A stretch of 64,000 bases of DNA from Agarivorans sp. Toyoura001 (GTDB lineage Bacteria; Pseudomonadota; Gammaproteobacteria; Enterobacterales; Celerinatantimonadaceae), in the NCBI RefSeq assembly GCF_005405585.1, contig NZ_BJEQ01000002.1, positions 124,001 to 188,000 of the forward strand, given 5' to 3'. This document shows positions 34,250 to 41,768 of the stretch, one piece after another. Within the stretch, counting starts at the first letter, position 1. Each line of letters starts with the position of its first letter. A program made the translations under genes and the position numbers. Under the pieces are notes generated by a model that was given only the letters and a program-made list of their open reading frames with translations, did not search any database and had not been told where the DNA came from.

Positions 34250-34498
34250 ATGACAACGATTCAGGTATATGGCTCAGGCTGTAAAAACTGCGCAACAACA
34301 GCAGAACGCATTTTAGAGGTAGCCAACGAACTCAGTTTAAACGTTGATCTTGAAAAAGTTACCGATTTACAAAAAATTATGGCCGCTGGGGTATTAACTA
34401 CGCCAGCCCTTGCCATTGAAGGGCAAATAAAACATAGCGGCTCAGTACCGTCTGTTGATCTAGTGCGTGAGTTATTAAGCAAGAATGCTGTAGCGTAA
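34250..34498 (+). CDS. small thioredoxin-like redox protein (MTH895/TrxA-small type)
   Basis: 82 residues, one compact thioredoxin fold. The redox motif is CKNC in 'GSGCKNCATTAERI' near the N-terminus, and the cis-Pro is in 'VLTTPALAIEGQI'. These mini-thioredoxins are typically encoded next to ArsP/DUF318 permeases, as here (33 nt after the permease stop), where they may reduce permease thiols or deliver metal. Same operon as the permease and possibly sigZ. A GC-rich hairpin (34516-34547) lies between this gene and sigZ. Confidence 0.88.
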   Translation: MTTIQVYGSGCKNCATTAERILEVANELSLNVDLEKVTDLQKIMAAGVLTTPALAIEGQIKHSGSVPSVDLVRELLSKNAVA

Positions 34499-34515
34499 AA
34501 CTAGCAACAACTTAC

Positions 34516-34547
34516 TAAGCCGCTGGTACAAAAACTTAGGCGGCTTA
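34516..34547. repeat. hairpin between the thioredoxin and sigZ genes
   Basis: TAAGCCGC (34516-34523) with GCGGCTTA (34540-34547), 16-nt loop, no U run. It might attenuate or process the message between the two genes rather than fully terminate it. Confidence 0.45.
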
Positions 34548-34570
34548 ACCCTATTGCGACAGAGAGCAAC

Positions 34571-35104
34571 ATGAAATGTTTAATGAAGGCCTGGAGCGAG
34601 GCTGAGCCCTTGCTCTATGGCTGGTTAATAAAGCAAACCAACAACCAGCATGAGGCTGAAGATATCATGCAAGAAGTATTTTTAAAGGCTATGAGCAATA
34701 GTGAACGTTTTTGCAAACTAGATGATGGTAAAGCATGGTTATTTAAAATCACTAAAAACCATTTCATTGATAAGCTACGCCAAAAGCTGCACGCCACCGA
34801 CATTAGCGACTTATCCGCTTCAGACAGTGTTGCGCCAGTAATGACTCAACTGCAGCAATGCTTGCCCAAAGTGCTGCCGAAATTGTCTGACAGCGACCGT
34901 GACATTATTGAGCAATGTGCTCTTAATGGTCTCACTCAGCTTGAATATGCTAAGCAGCAACAACTTAGCCTACCGGCCACCAAAGCCCGCCTGCGCAGAG
35001 CTAGAATGCAACTAGAGTTCGTATTAACCACCGAATGCAAAGTGAAGCGAGATGAAGCGGGAGTTTGCTGCTTTAAAAATCTTAACGATGGAGCGGGAGA
35101 GTAA
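34571..35104 (+). CDS. sigZ: ECF RNA polymerase sigma factor SigZ-like
   Basis: 177 residues with ECF sigma regions 2 and 4 only. Region 2: 'QHEAEDIMQEVFLKAM' and 'DDGKAWLFKITKNHFID'. Region 4: 'LTQLEYAKQQQLSLPATKARLRRARMQL', the recognition helix. The C-terminal tail 'DEAGVCCFKN' with adjacent Cys is seen in SigZ proteins and could bind metal or sense redox state. No anti-sigma gene follows, so direct sensing by the CC tail is possible (inference). It lies 73 nt after the thioredoxin gene, probably the same operon, and is convergent with the fasciclin gene. Confidence 0.85.
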   Translation: MKCLMKAWSEAEPLLYGWLIKQTNNQHEAEDIMQEVFLKAMSNSERFCKLDDGKAWLFKITKNHFIDKLRQKLHATDISDLSASDSVAPVMTQLQQCLPKVLPKLSDSDRDIIEQCALNGLTQLEYAKQQQLSLPATKARLRRARMQLEFVLTTECKVKRDEAGVCCFKNLNDGAGE

Positions 35105-35171
35105 AATAGGCTTTGAAGCAATCGCTTGCCGAAATGTTGTTTCAAGTAGTCGACCAGCAAACTTGGACAAA

Positions 35172-35204
35172 GGAATAAAAACAGGGCCCGAATAGAGCCC
35201 TGCT
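35172..35204 (-). terminator. terminator of the fasciclin gene
   Basis: CAGGGC (35182-35187) with GCCCTG (35197-35202), loop 9 nt; on the minus strand it ends in TTTTTATTCC. Eight nt past the fasciclin stop; also blocks readthrough from sigZ. Confidence 0.75.
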
Positions 35205-35211
35205 ACTGTAG

Positions 35212-35709
35212 TTACTTAGGCATCAACACCGTATCAATTACATGAATTACACCGTTACTTGCTTTAACATCGGCCGCCACTACTTTGGCATCATTTATCA
35301 TTACCATTTCGCCATTAGTGCTAACGGCTAACATTCCTCCCTGAACGGTTGCTGCACTATCAATGGTTACTACGTCGGCTGCCATCACTTTTCCCGCTAC
35401 AACGTGGTAAGTAAGAATAGCGACTAGCTTGTCTTTGTTTTCAGGTTTCAACAGCATTTCTACTGTACCTTCGGGTAATTTAGCAAAAGCCTCATCAGTG
35501 GGAGCAAATACGGTAAATGGGCCTTCCCCTTTGAGGGTATCCACCAATCCACCAGCTTTAACAGCAGCAACGAGTGTGGTGAAGGAGCCATTTTCAACTG
35601 CTACATCTACAATATCTTTTTTCATTCCATGGTGGTTAGCATGGGCGATTGTTGAGAATGTCACTGCAGCGATAATAAAAGTAAACACTTTTGCAATTCG
35701 TTTTAACAT
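35212..35709 (-). CDS. secreted fasciclin-domain protein
   Basis: 165 residues: signal peptide ending at 'STIAHA', then one fasciclin (FAS1) domain. The FAS1 H1 and H2 motifs are present: '[15 protein letters not shown]' and '[16 protein letters not shown]', ending with '[13 protein letters not shown]'. FAS1 proteins are extracellular or periplasmic adhesion modules; bacterial single-domain forms are often induced by singlet oxygen or other stress through ECF sigma factors. An ECF-like promoter lies 45 nt upstream. Convergent with sigZ. Confidence 0.92.
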   Translation of the reverse strand: MLKRIAKVFTFIIAAVTFSTIAHANHHGMKKDIVDVAVENGSFTTLVAAVKAGGLVDTLKGEGPFTVFAPTDEAFAKLPEGTVEMLLKPENKDKLVAILTYHVVAGKVMAADVVTIDSAATVQGGMLAVSTNGEMVMINDAKVVAADVKASNGVIHVIDTVLMPK

Positions 35710-35753
35710 GGTTTCTTTCCTTTCAGCTTTGCGTGCGTTGGGTTCGAGATTTG

Positions 35754-35779
35754 TACGGCCAAGCTATTCGCTTGGATCA
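35754..35779 (-). promoter_or_regulatory. ECF-type promoter of the fasciclin gene
   Basis: On the minus strand: TGATCC (35774-35779), 16-nt spacer, CGTA (35754-35757). This resembles TGATC-type -35 boxes of RpoE/ChrR-like (ECF11) sigma factors with the CGT-containing -10 seen in many ECF promoters. An inverted repeat CCAAGC-TATTC-GCTTGG (35759-35775) lies inside the spacer and may be an operator. The -10 is about 45 nt from the start codon. Confidence 0.45.
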
Positions 35780-36007
35780 CATTTCGCAGTAAAGCCCACT
35801 CCGCTTACTCATGCAGTAAACACTCATCACTCAACAAAAAAGCTATTAAATTTAATAACCTAACATAAACACCTCCTCAGAAACGTAGGTTTAAAACTGT
35901 CACCCTCCCTCAATCGAATGTTTAATAACTGTCACAATTTGGTCATCACACAGTCACATTAGGTACACAAAATGCCCTGCAAGATTAATCAGCGAATATA
36001 GGGATAT

Positions 36008-37744
36008 ATGATGATGCTCAAGAAGAGCTTAGTTTCACTTGCAGTAGTTTCTTGCCTGTCATTAGTAGGTTGTAACGGCGATGATGGTCAAGCAGGCCAA
36101 GCAGGCGCCGATGCAGTAACAGGTATTTCACTTAGCCCTGTGGGCCGTATTGTGCTAAATGCTAACGGCGCGGCAGAAATTGTGCAGTATCATGCTGCTA
36201 GCCAAACCATTTATGCCATCAATAGTTCTGACGATAGTGTTGAGATGATTGATGCTTCTGGACTATCTTCTGAGGCTCTTACTGCGCCACTTAGTGATAG
36301 CAACTTAAACGCCACCGCGCTTACGCTACCAACCGAAGCCAACAACGTTGTCCTTGGTGGCGCAAATAGCATTGCAGTTAGCGGCGACTTAATGGCTGTT
36401 GCTATTGAAGCCGATGACCAAGCCAACAATGGCTACATTGTGTTTTACAAAGGCTTGAATGCTGGCACTCCGGTATTTTTAAACGCTGTAGAAGTGGGCA
36501 ACCTTCCAGACATGGTGACCTTTACACCCGATGGCAGCAAAGTACTTGTGGCAAACGAAGGTGAGCCGAGTAAAGATTACAGTAATGACCCAGAAGGTTC
36601 GATTGCTGTGATTAACGTAACCGACGGCACCCCTGCCGACACTGCTACGCTTATCGACTTTACCGCGTTTAATGGTATGCAAAACGAGTTGGAAGCCAAG
36701 GGCATGCATTTCCCTAACCCAGCTGGCCGAACCTTAAACGGTCAAGTCATCACGACCACCGTTGCTCAAGACTTAGAGCCTGAATACATCACTACCACTA
36801 ATCAAATGGCCTATGTAACGCTTCAAGAAAACAACGGCTTAGCCATTGTTGATTTAAGCGATAACAGCGTAAAAATAATCGGTTTAGGCTTTAAAGATTG
36901 GGCCGGCTTGAACTTTGATGGCAACGAAGACGGCAGCGTAAGCTTTGGCCAATACGACGGCCTTTACGGCGTATACATGCCCGATACCATTACTTCATTC
37001 ACTTGGAGTGACGCGCCATTTTTAATCACCGCTAATGAAGGTGATGCACGCGAGTATTTCTTTGATGTTGCCGACGAAGCTGCATGTATTGCTGCTGGCG
37101 GCCAAGACTACGATGAAGACGACGGCTGTTTATCGTTCTCTGAAGAACTTAAGCTTAAAAAGTTAACAGCGGCGGCAGGGTCTAAATTAGAGGCTCTGCA
37201 AGCGGGTGGCGAGATTGATGGGCTGCGCGTAACCAACATGCTAGGTGACGACAACGGTGATGGCGAGTACGAAACTGCGTTTGCTTACGGTGCGCGTTCA
37301 TTCACTATTTGGGATCAAAACGGCACGGTGGTATTTGATTCAGCCGATGACATTGGCCGCATTACCGCTGCCATTCACGGCAGTGCGTTTAACAATGGTG
37401 ATGATGAAAACGAAGGTGACTCTCGCTCAGAAAACAAAGGCGCAGAACCAGAAGCGTTAACCGTAGGCATGGTAGGCGACAAAACCTACGCGTTTATTGG
37501 TTTAGAGCGTATGGGCGGGATTATGGTTTACGACGTAAGCAACCCGTATAACAGTGCATTTGAAAGCTATGTAATAAACCGAGATTTAACCGAGGGCCTA
37601 GAAGCCGGAGATGGCATTGGCGATTTAGCACCAGAGAGTTTGGTATTTGTTGCGGCTGCCGACAGCCCAACCAATAAGCCCTTGTTGCTAGTAGGTAATG
37701 AGGTGAGTGGCTCTCTGACAGTATGGGAAATTACTGCTCAATAA
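36008..37744 (+). CDS. choice-of-anchor I domain lipoprotein
   Basis: 578 residues. Lipobox LSLVGC, then a collagen-like bit (DGQAGQAGADA) and a beta-propeller-type choice-of-anchor I domain, recognisable from 'NVVLGGANSIAVSGDLMAVA', 'MVTFTPDGSKVLVANEGEPS' and 'LITANEGDAREY' and the ending 'PLLLVGNEVSGSLTVWEI'. Such proteins are large secreted or surface proteins; in many genomes they are annotated alkaline-phosphatase-like or mesenchyme-specific glycoprotein-like, but an enzymatic role is not shown. The many Asp/Glu turns ('DDNGDGEYE') probably bind Ca2+. Three ATGs in tandem at 36008, 36011 and 36014; any could be used. Own terminator. Confidence 0.85.
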   Translation: MMMLKKSLVSLAVVSCLSLVGCNGDDGQAGQAGADAVTGISLSPVGRIVLNANGAAEIVQYHAASQTIYAINSSDDSVEMIDASGLSSEALTAPLSDSNLNATALTLPTEANNVVLGGANSIAVSGDLMAVAIEADDQANNGYIVFYKGLNAGTPVFLNAVEVGNLPDMVTFTPDGSKVLVANEGEPSKDYSNDPEGSIAVINVTDGTPADTATLIDFTAFNGMQNELEAKGMHFPNPAGRTLNGQVITTTVAQDLEPEYITTTNQMAYVTLQENNGLAIVDLSDNSVKIIGLGFKDWAGLNFDGNEDGSVSFGQYDGLYGVYMPDTITSFTWSDAPFLITANEGDAREYFFDVADEAACIAAGGQDYDEDDGCLSFSEELKLKKLTAAAGSKLEALQAGGEIDGLRVTNMLGDDNGDGEYETAFAYGARSFTIWDQNGTVVFDSADDIGRITAAIHGSAFNNGDDENEGDSRSENKGAEPEALTVGMVGDKTYAFIGLERMGGIMVYDVSNPYNSAFESYVINRDLTEGLEAGDGIGDLAPESLVFVAAADSPTNKPLLLVGNEVSGSLTVWEITAQ

Positions 37745-37786
37745 CGGGCGGCTAAATCTACACGTTGCACTTGATCTTATAAATAG

Positions 37787-37812
37787 AAAAAGGAGCCTTT
37801 CGGCTCCTTTTT
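37787..37812. terminator. bidirectional terminator between the lipoprotein and malic enzyme genes
   Basis: AAAAAGGAGCC (37787-37797), TTTC loop, GGCTCCTTTTT (37802-37812): a perfect 11-bp stem with U runs in both directions, placed between two convergent genes. Confidence 0.9.
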
Positions 37813-37830
37813 TATCAACAATGTTGAGCT

Positions 37831-39546
37831 CTATACTCTGCGATACGGCAGGTAAATAGGCTCCCACATATGCTGGGCAATTTCTTGATCGATGTCTTTA
37901 CCACTCAAGCAACCCTGTGGATCGGTTTCTTGAATTTGCTTCAAAATGGCCTTGGCCACAAAACCGGAAACATCTTTTAACTCGCGCATTCTTGGGAATA
38001 CACAGCCGCTGTCTAGATCTTCTTGCGAAACATATTCGGCTAAAGCAAAAGACGCAGTAGTGAACATTTCCATGGTGATTTTACTCACACCCGCCACAAT
38101 CGTAGCCAAACCCACCGCAGGGAAAATGAATACGTTATTACCTTGGCCAATACGGTATTGCTTACCGTTGTAGTCTACGTCGTCAAACGGGCTGCCGGTG
38201 GCAACAATGGCTTGGCCATTAGTCCACTGGTAAACATCTTCAGGCAAGGCTTCACAGTTGTCGGTAGGGTTAGATAGTGGGAACACCATTGGGCGCTCGG
38301 TATATTCCAACATCTTTTTCACATGGCTTTCTTTAAATGCGCCACCTACACCACTACAACCTAACAGTACAGTAACGGGCGTATTGTCGATAAGCTCGCT
38401 TAAGCTGGCTTTACCCTCTTCGGCAAGTGACCAGTTTTGGGCTAACTCAAACGGTTTTGCGTAACGTTTTTTGTATTCGTCTAAGTCTGGGCGATTATCA
38501 AATACCACACCCCGTGAATCGAGAATAAAGATCCGGTCGCGTGCTTCTTGATGATTAATGCCTTCTTTTAGCAAGCCAGCAAAGATTTGATCGGCTACGC
38601 CAACGCCACCAGCGCCAGCGCCGTATACTGCGTACACTTGCTCGCCTAGGGTTTCGCCTTTAATTTTAGTGGCACCAATTACACCGGCTAATACGACCGA
38701 GCCTGTACCTTGAATATCATCATTAAACGACGGTAACTCGTCTTCATACTTAGATAAATTGTCGAAGGCGTTAGATTTACTAAAGTCTTCCCACTGTAAT
38801 ACCGCTTCTGGGAAGTGCAGTTTAGTTTGTGCCACAAACTTCTCAATAAACTCTTGGTACTCTTGTCCACGCATGCGCTTTTTAGGCAGGCCAAGATACA
38901 TTGGGTCATCAAGCAAATCTTGGTTATCAGTACCTACATCTAATGCAATCGGCAAGCAACGCGCTGGGTGGATCCCTGCACCCAAGGTGTATAGCGACAA
39001 TTTACCAATCGGAATGCCCATACCACCAATGCCTAAATCACCTAAGCCCAAAATGCCTTGGCTGTCGGTAACTACAATAATTTTAATGTCTTTACCCGCA
39101 AAATGACGCGCCATATCGCCCATTTGATCGACGTTTTCTGCGGTAATATAAAGACCACGGTCTTTTTGGTAGCGGTGGCTAAATTCCTGACAGGCTTTAC
39201 CTACTGTAGGCGTGTAAATAATTGGCGCCATTTCTTCAATGTGACGAGATACCAATGCGTAAAACAAGGTCTCGTTGCGGTCTTGTAAAGCGCGCAAGTA
39301 TTGGTATTGCTCAATATCACTACAAGCACTAAGAAAACCTTGGTACACGCGCTTTAGCTGATCTTCGAAGGTTTGTGGTTTTGGTGGTAACAAGCCAGCC
39401 AAATTAAAGGCTTCACGCTCTTCATATGTAAATGCAGAACTTTTGTTTAACGTGCGATCGTTAAGCAATGCGTTACCAGAAATAGAAACCGGACGAAACT
39501 CGTTGCCGTTTTCATCTTTCCAACGTAAATATTTGCCAATAGCCAT
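37831..39546 (-). CDS. maeA: NAD-dependent malic enzyme (oxaloacetate-decarboxylating)
   Basis: 571 residues, close to E. coli MaeA (565). It converts L-malate plus NAD+ to pyruvate, CO2 and NADH. Motifs: 'YTPTVGKACQEFSHRY' (Tyr catalytic), 'VVTDSQGILGLGDLG' (catalytic Lys side and metal Glu/Asp region), 'FNDDIQGTGSVVLAGV' and the NAD-binding 'VYGAGAGGVGVADQI'. Cytoplasmic. A single gene ending at the bidirectional terminator. Confidence 0.96.
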   Translation of the reverse strand: MAIGKYLRWKDENGNEFRPVSISGNALLNDRTLNKSSAFTYEEREAFNLAGLLPPKPQTFEDQLKRVYQGFLSACSDIEQYQYLRALQDRNETLFYALVSRHIEEMAPIIYTPTVGKACQEFSHRYQKDRGLYITAENVDQMGDMARHFAGKDIKIIVVTDSQGILGLGDLGIGGMGIPIGKLSLYTLGAGIHPARCLPIALDVGTDNQDLLDDPMYLGLPKKRMRGQEYQEFIEKFVAQTKLHFPEAVLQWEDFSKSNAFDNLSKYEDELPSFNDDIQGTGSVVLAGVIGATKIKGETLGEQVYAVYGAGAGGVGVADQIFAGLLKEGINHQEARDRIFILDSRGVVFDNRPDLDEYKKRYAKPFELAQNWSLAEEGKASLSELIDNTPVTVLLGCSGVGGAFKESHVKKMLEYTERPMVFPLSNPTDNCEALPEDVYQWTNGQAIVATGSPFDDVDYNGKQYRIGQGNNVFIFPAVGLATIVAGVSKITMEMFTTASFALAEYVSQEDLDSGCVFPRMRELKDVSGFVAKAILKQIQETDPQGCLSGKDIDQEIAQHMWEPIYLPYRRV

Positions 39547-39772
39547 GGCGTCCTCCGAGACAGCGCGTAATAAATTTAATCTAATCCTAAATGATAAATG
39601 ATCACGCCGAATCTGTACGCTATTTCATTAAAAAATCAGGTAAATTTCTCTGTCAGTAGCTAAACCCATTGGTTCTAAGTTATTACAGTGGCTTTTTATC
39701 TGCTGGCCACTACACCAAAACTCTCTCTGTGGGATACAATTAAGCATCTACCACATTGAATAACGTCCCACA

Positions 39773-40996
39773 TTGAAACAATCATCCTTTGAAGTAAAAC
39801 GCGATTTCATTATCAAACTTGGCAAAGCCTTACATAAATACGGCACGCCAGCTTTTCGTATGGAGTCTCACTTGCGCAACGTTGCCGAAACCATGGGCTT
39901 AGATGGCTATTTTTTAGTCACCCCTACTTCACTTACCTTTGTTCTATGGGCACCCGATGATACTCAAGAATACAACTATGTAATGCGCGTAAAACCAGGT
40001 GAAATTGACTTAGGCATGCTAGCGCGCACCAACCAACTCGTGGAGAAAGTGACCGCTCAAGAAGTGAGTTTAAGTGAGGCTATAAGCCAACTAAACACAC
40101 TCGCCAACCAAGCGCCAATGCATACACCTTGGACCATGTTGTTAGCCTTTGCGATAACCGGTGGTGCGTTTGCCATGTTAATGGCGGCCACTTGGAATAC
40201 CATTATCTGGTCTAGTTTACTGAGTGGGATCTCTTTTTATCTAGCCCATCGCGCCGAGCACTCGCGCGGCGTACACGAAGCTTTAGAACCCGTGGCAGCA
40301 TTATTGTGTGCCTTTATGGCGGTAGCCATAAGCCAAATAGTGCCCGATATAAATATCCCCATTTTAATCCTTTCTTCTATCATCATTTTTGTGCCTGGCT
40401 TGTCCCTCACCTTGGGCTTAAGTGAACTGGCTGCGCGTGAGTTAATTGCCGGCACAGCGCGAGTAATGGACGGTGTAATGGTGCTGTTTAAGCTCTATTT
40501 TGGCGCAGTATTAGGCATGGCCTTTGGCGCGTTAATTTGGGGGCAGGTTGACCTACATGTCATAGAAGTGAGCACCTGGTGGATTAAGTGGCTTGGCGTA
40601 TTTTTGCTATCTTTGGGCTTAAGCGTGGTGTTTAAGGTAAGACCAAAGGATATTCCATGGGGAATATTATCAGGGATTATTGCTTATTCTGCCGCCTTTG
40701 TGGGTAGTGCTTATTTAGGCGAAGCCTTAGGGCCGTTTATTGGTGCGTTTGTGGTGGGAGTGTACGCCAACTTATTCGCTAAATTCACCAAATCTCCTGC
40801 CTCGGTGGTATTGCTTCAAGGCATTGTATTATTGGTACCGGGCAGCAAAGCCTACATTAGTTTGAATTCAATGGTGCTGGGGGAATCAATGGTAAGCATT
40901 CCCAATATTGGTTCACAAACATTTTTGATTTTCATGTCAATTGTTGCGGGTATTTTGTTTGCAAATGTAGCGGTGCCACAGCGTAGTTCTTTATAA
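39773..40996 (+). CDS. threonine/serine exporter ThrE-type (fused YjjP-YjjB)
   Basis: 407 residues. The N-terminal soluble portion ('FRMESHLRNVAETMGLDGYF') resembles YjjP/ThrE (DUF1212), and the two sets of hydrophobic helices from about residue 120 cover both the YjjP and YjjB parts in one chain. Members export L-threonine and L-serine or C4-dicarboxylates such as succinate. No ATG occurs near the N-terminus; a TTG at 39773 is the best start, with no obvious Shine-Dalgarno. Faces away from the malic enzyme gene, sharing the 226-nt intergenic region. Confidence 0.85.
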   Translation: MKQSSFEVKRDFIIKLGKALHKYGTPAFRMESHLRNVAETMGLDGYFLVTPTSLTFVLWAPDDTQEYNYVMRVKPGEIDLGMLARTNQLVEKVTAQEVSLSEAISQLNTLANQAPMHTPWTMLLAFAITGGAFAMLMAATWNTIIWSSLLSGISFYLAHRAEHSRGVHEALEPVAALLCAFMAVAISQIVPDINIPILILSSIIIFVPGLSLTLGLSELAARELIAGTARVMDGVMVLFKLYFGAVLGMAFGALIWGQVDLHVIEVSTWWIKWLGVFLLSLGLSVVFKVRPKDIPWGILSGIIAYSAAFVGSAYLGEALGPFIGAFVVGVYANLFAKFTKSPASVVLLQGIVLLVPGSKAYISLNSMVLGESMVSIPNIGSQTFLIFMSIVAGILFANVAVPQRSSL

Positions 40997-41001
40997 CAGG
41001 C

Positions 41002-41038
41002 AAAAAAAAGCGCTTAAGCTAGCACAGACTTAAGCGCT
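41002..41038 (-). terminator. terminator of the EF-hand gene
   Basis: AGCGCTTAAG (41009-41018) with CTTAAGCGCT (41029-41038), 10-bp perfect stem, 10-nt loop, and a run of eight A at 41002-41009, which is a U run on the minus strand. No T run on the plus side, so it serves the minus gene 109 nt away. Confidence 0.7.
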
Positions 41039-41146
41039 GGAAAAACATCGAGGATTTAGAACTGCTGTAAACTAGACCAAAAGGCAGAAATATCGGATCT
41101 CGACTGCATCCTAAAATTGGATCGGTTCACGAAAACTAAGGATTAG

Positions 41147-41407
41147 CTACTCAGCCACCTCACTGTTCTCTAGGTCTTCTGGTTGAACCGAGATTTCGAG
41201 ATTGATGAACTCAGCTTGACTAAGTACACCGTCTTGATCGGTATCTAACTCTGTCCATACTTGGCTAAGAATTGGCAACTCGGCCGCTTCTTCTTGGCTT
41301 ACAACCATATCTTGGTTAGTATCCAAGTCTTTGAACACTTCACTATTTGCAGAAGCAAAGCTGGCTACAAATAAGGCTAACATTGGAAAGCTATACTTTA
41401 AGTTCAT
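41147..41407 (-). CDS. small secreted EF-hand calcium-binding protein
   Basis: 86 residues from the ATG at 41407 (AAGGAG, 6-nt spacer; a longer frame at 41437 lacks such a site). Signal peptide (YSFPMLALFVASFASA), then two EF-hands: 'DLDTNQDMVVSQEE' (third Asp present but Gly replaced by Met, so possibly weak) and 'ELDTDQDGVLSQAEF' (canonical DxDxDG). Acidic tail. Likely periplasmic Ca2+ binding or sensing. Related small EF-hand secreted proteins are common in Alteromonadales. Confidence 0.85.
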   Translation of the reverse strand: MNLKYSFPMLALFVASFASANSEVFKDLDTNQDMVVSQEEAAELPILSQVWTELDTDQDGVLSQAEFINLEISVQPEDLENSEVAE

Positions 41408-41768
41408 AAGAAACTCCTTGTTAAACATCAATTTCACAAAAAGACCGCGATTAAACTAGCGGTTGAGCACTAGGGTATAAGCAAACCCTAAGCCAACTCT
41501 TAAAAATCCATTAAAAACAAATAGTTAATCAAAAAATAAGCAGATCTCCCGATCATGACTGTCGTCAACGCCCGACAGTAATACCAAGAGATATTCCACA
41601 AGTGGCTAATAGCGCCACTCAAGCCTGTCTCAAATACCCACCACCTTTCTTTTGAAATCATTAAATAATCAGTAAAAATCACAAATTATCAATAAGATAG
41701 GCGAGATATGGCGAGAAGTTTTTCAGCTGCTACACTGGCTAGATAAACCTAATAGAAAGGAAGCCAAC
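41408..41768. other. intergenic region between the EF-hand and ggt genes
   Basis: No real gene; a 60-codon frame on the minus strand (41500-41682) lacks support. Two inverted repeats are present: TAGGGT/ACCCTA (41471-41476, 41485-41490) and ACTGTCG/CGACAGT (41558-41564, 41573-41579), the latter about 190 nt before ggt. The divergent promoters of both genes should lie here. Confidence 0.45.

Noticed and set aside
41500-41682. Minus-strand 60-codon frame in the EF-hand/ggt intergenic region
   Set aside because: No ribosome-binding site, no recognisable domain, and it overlaps inverted repeats and likely promoters.
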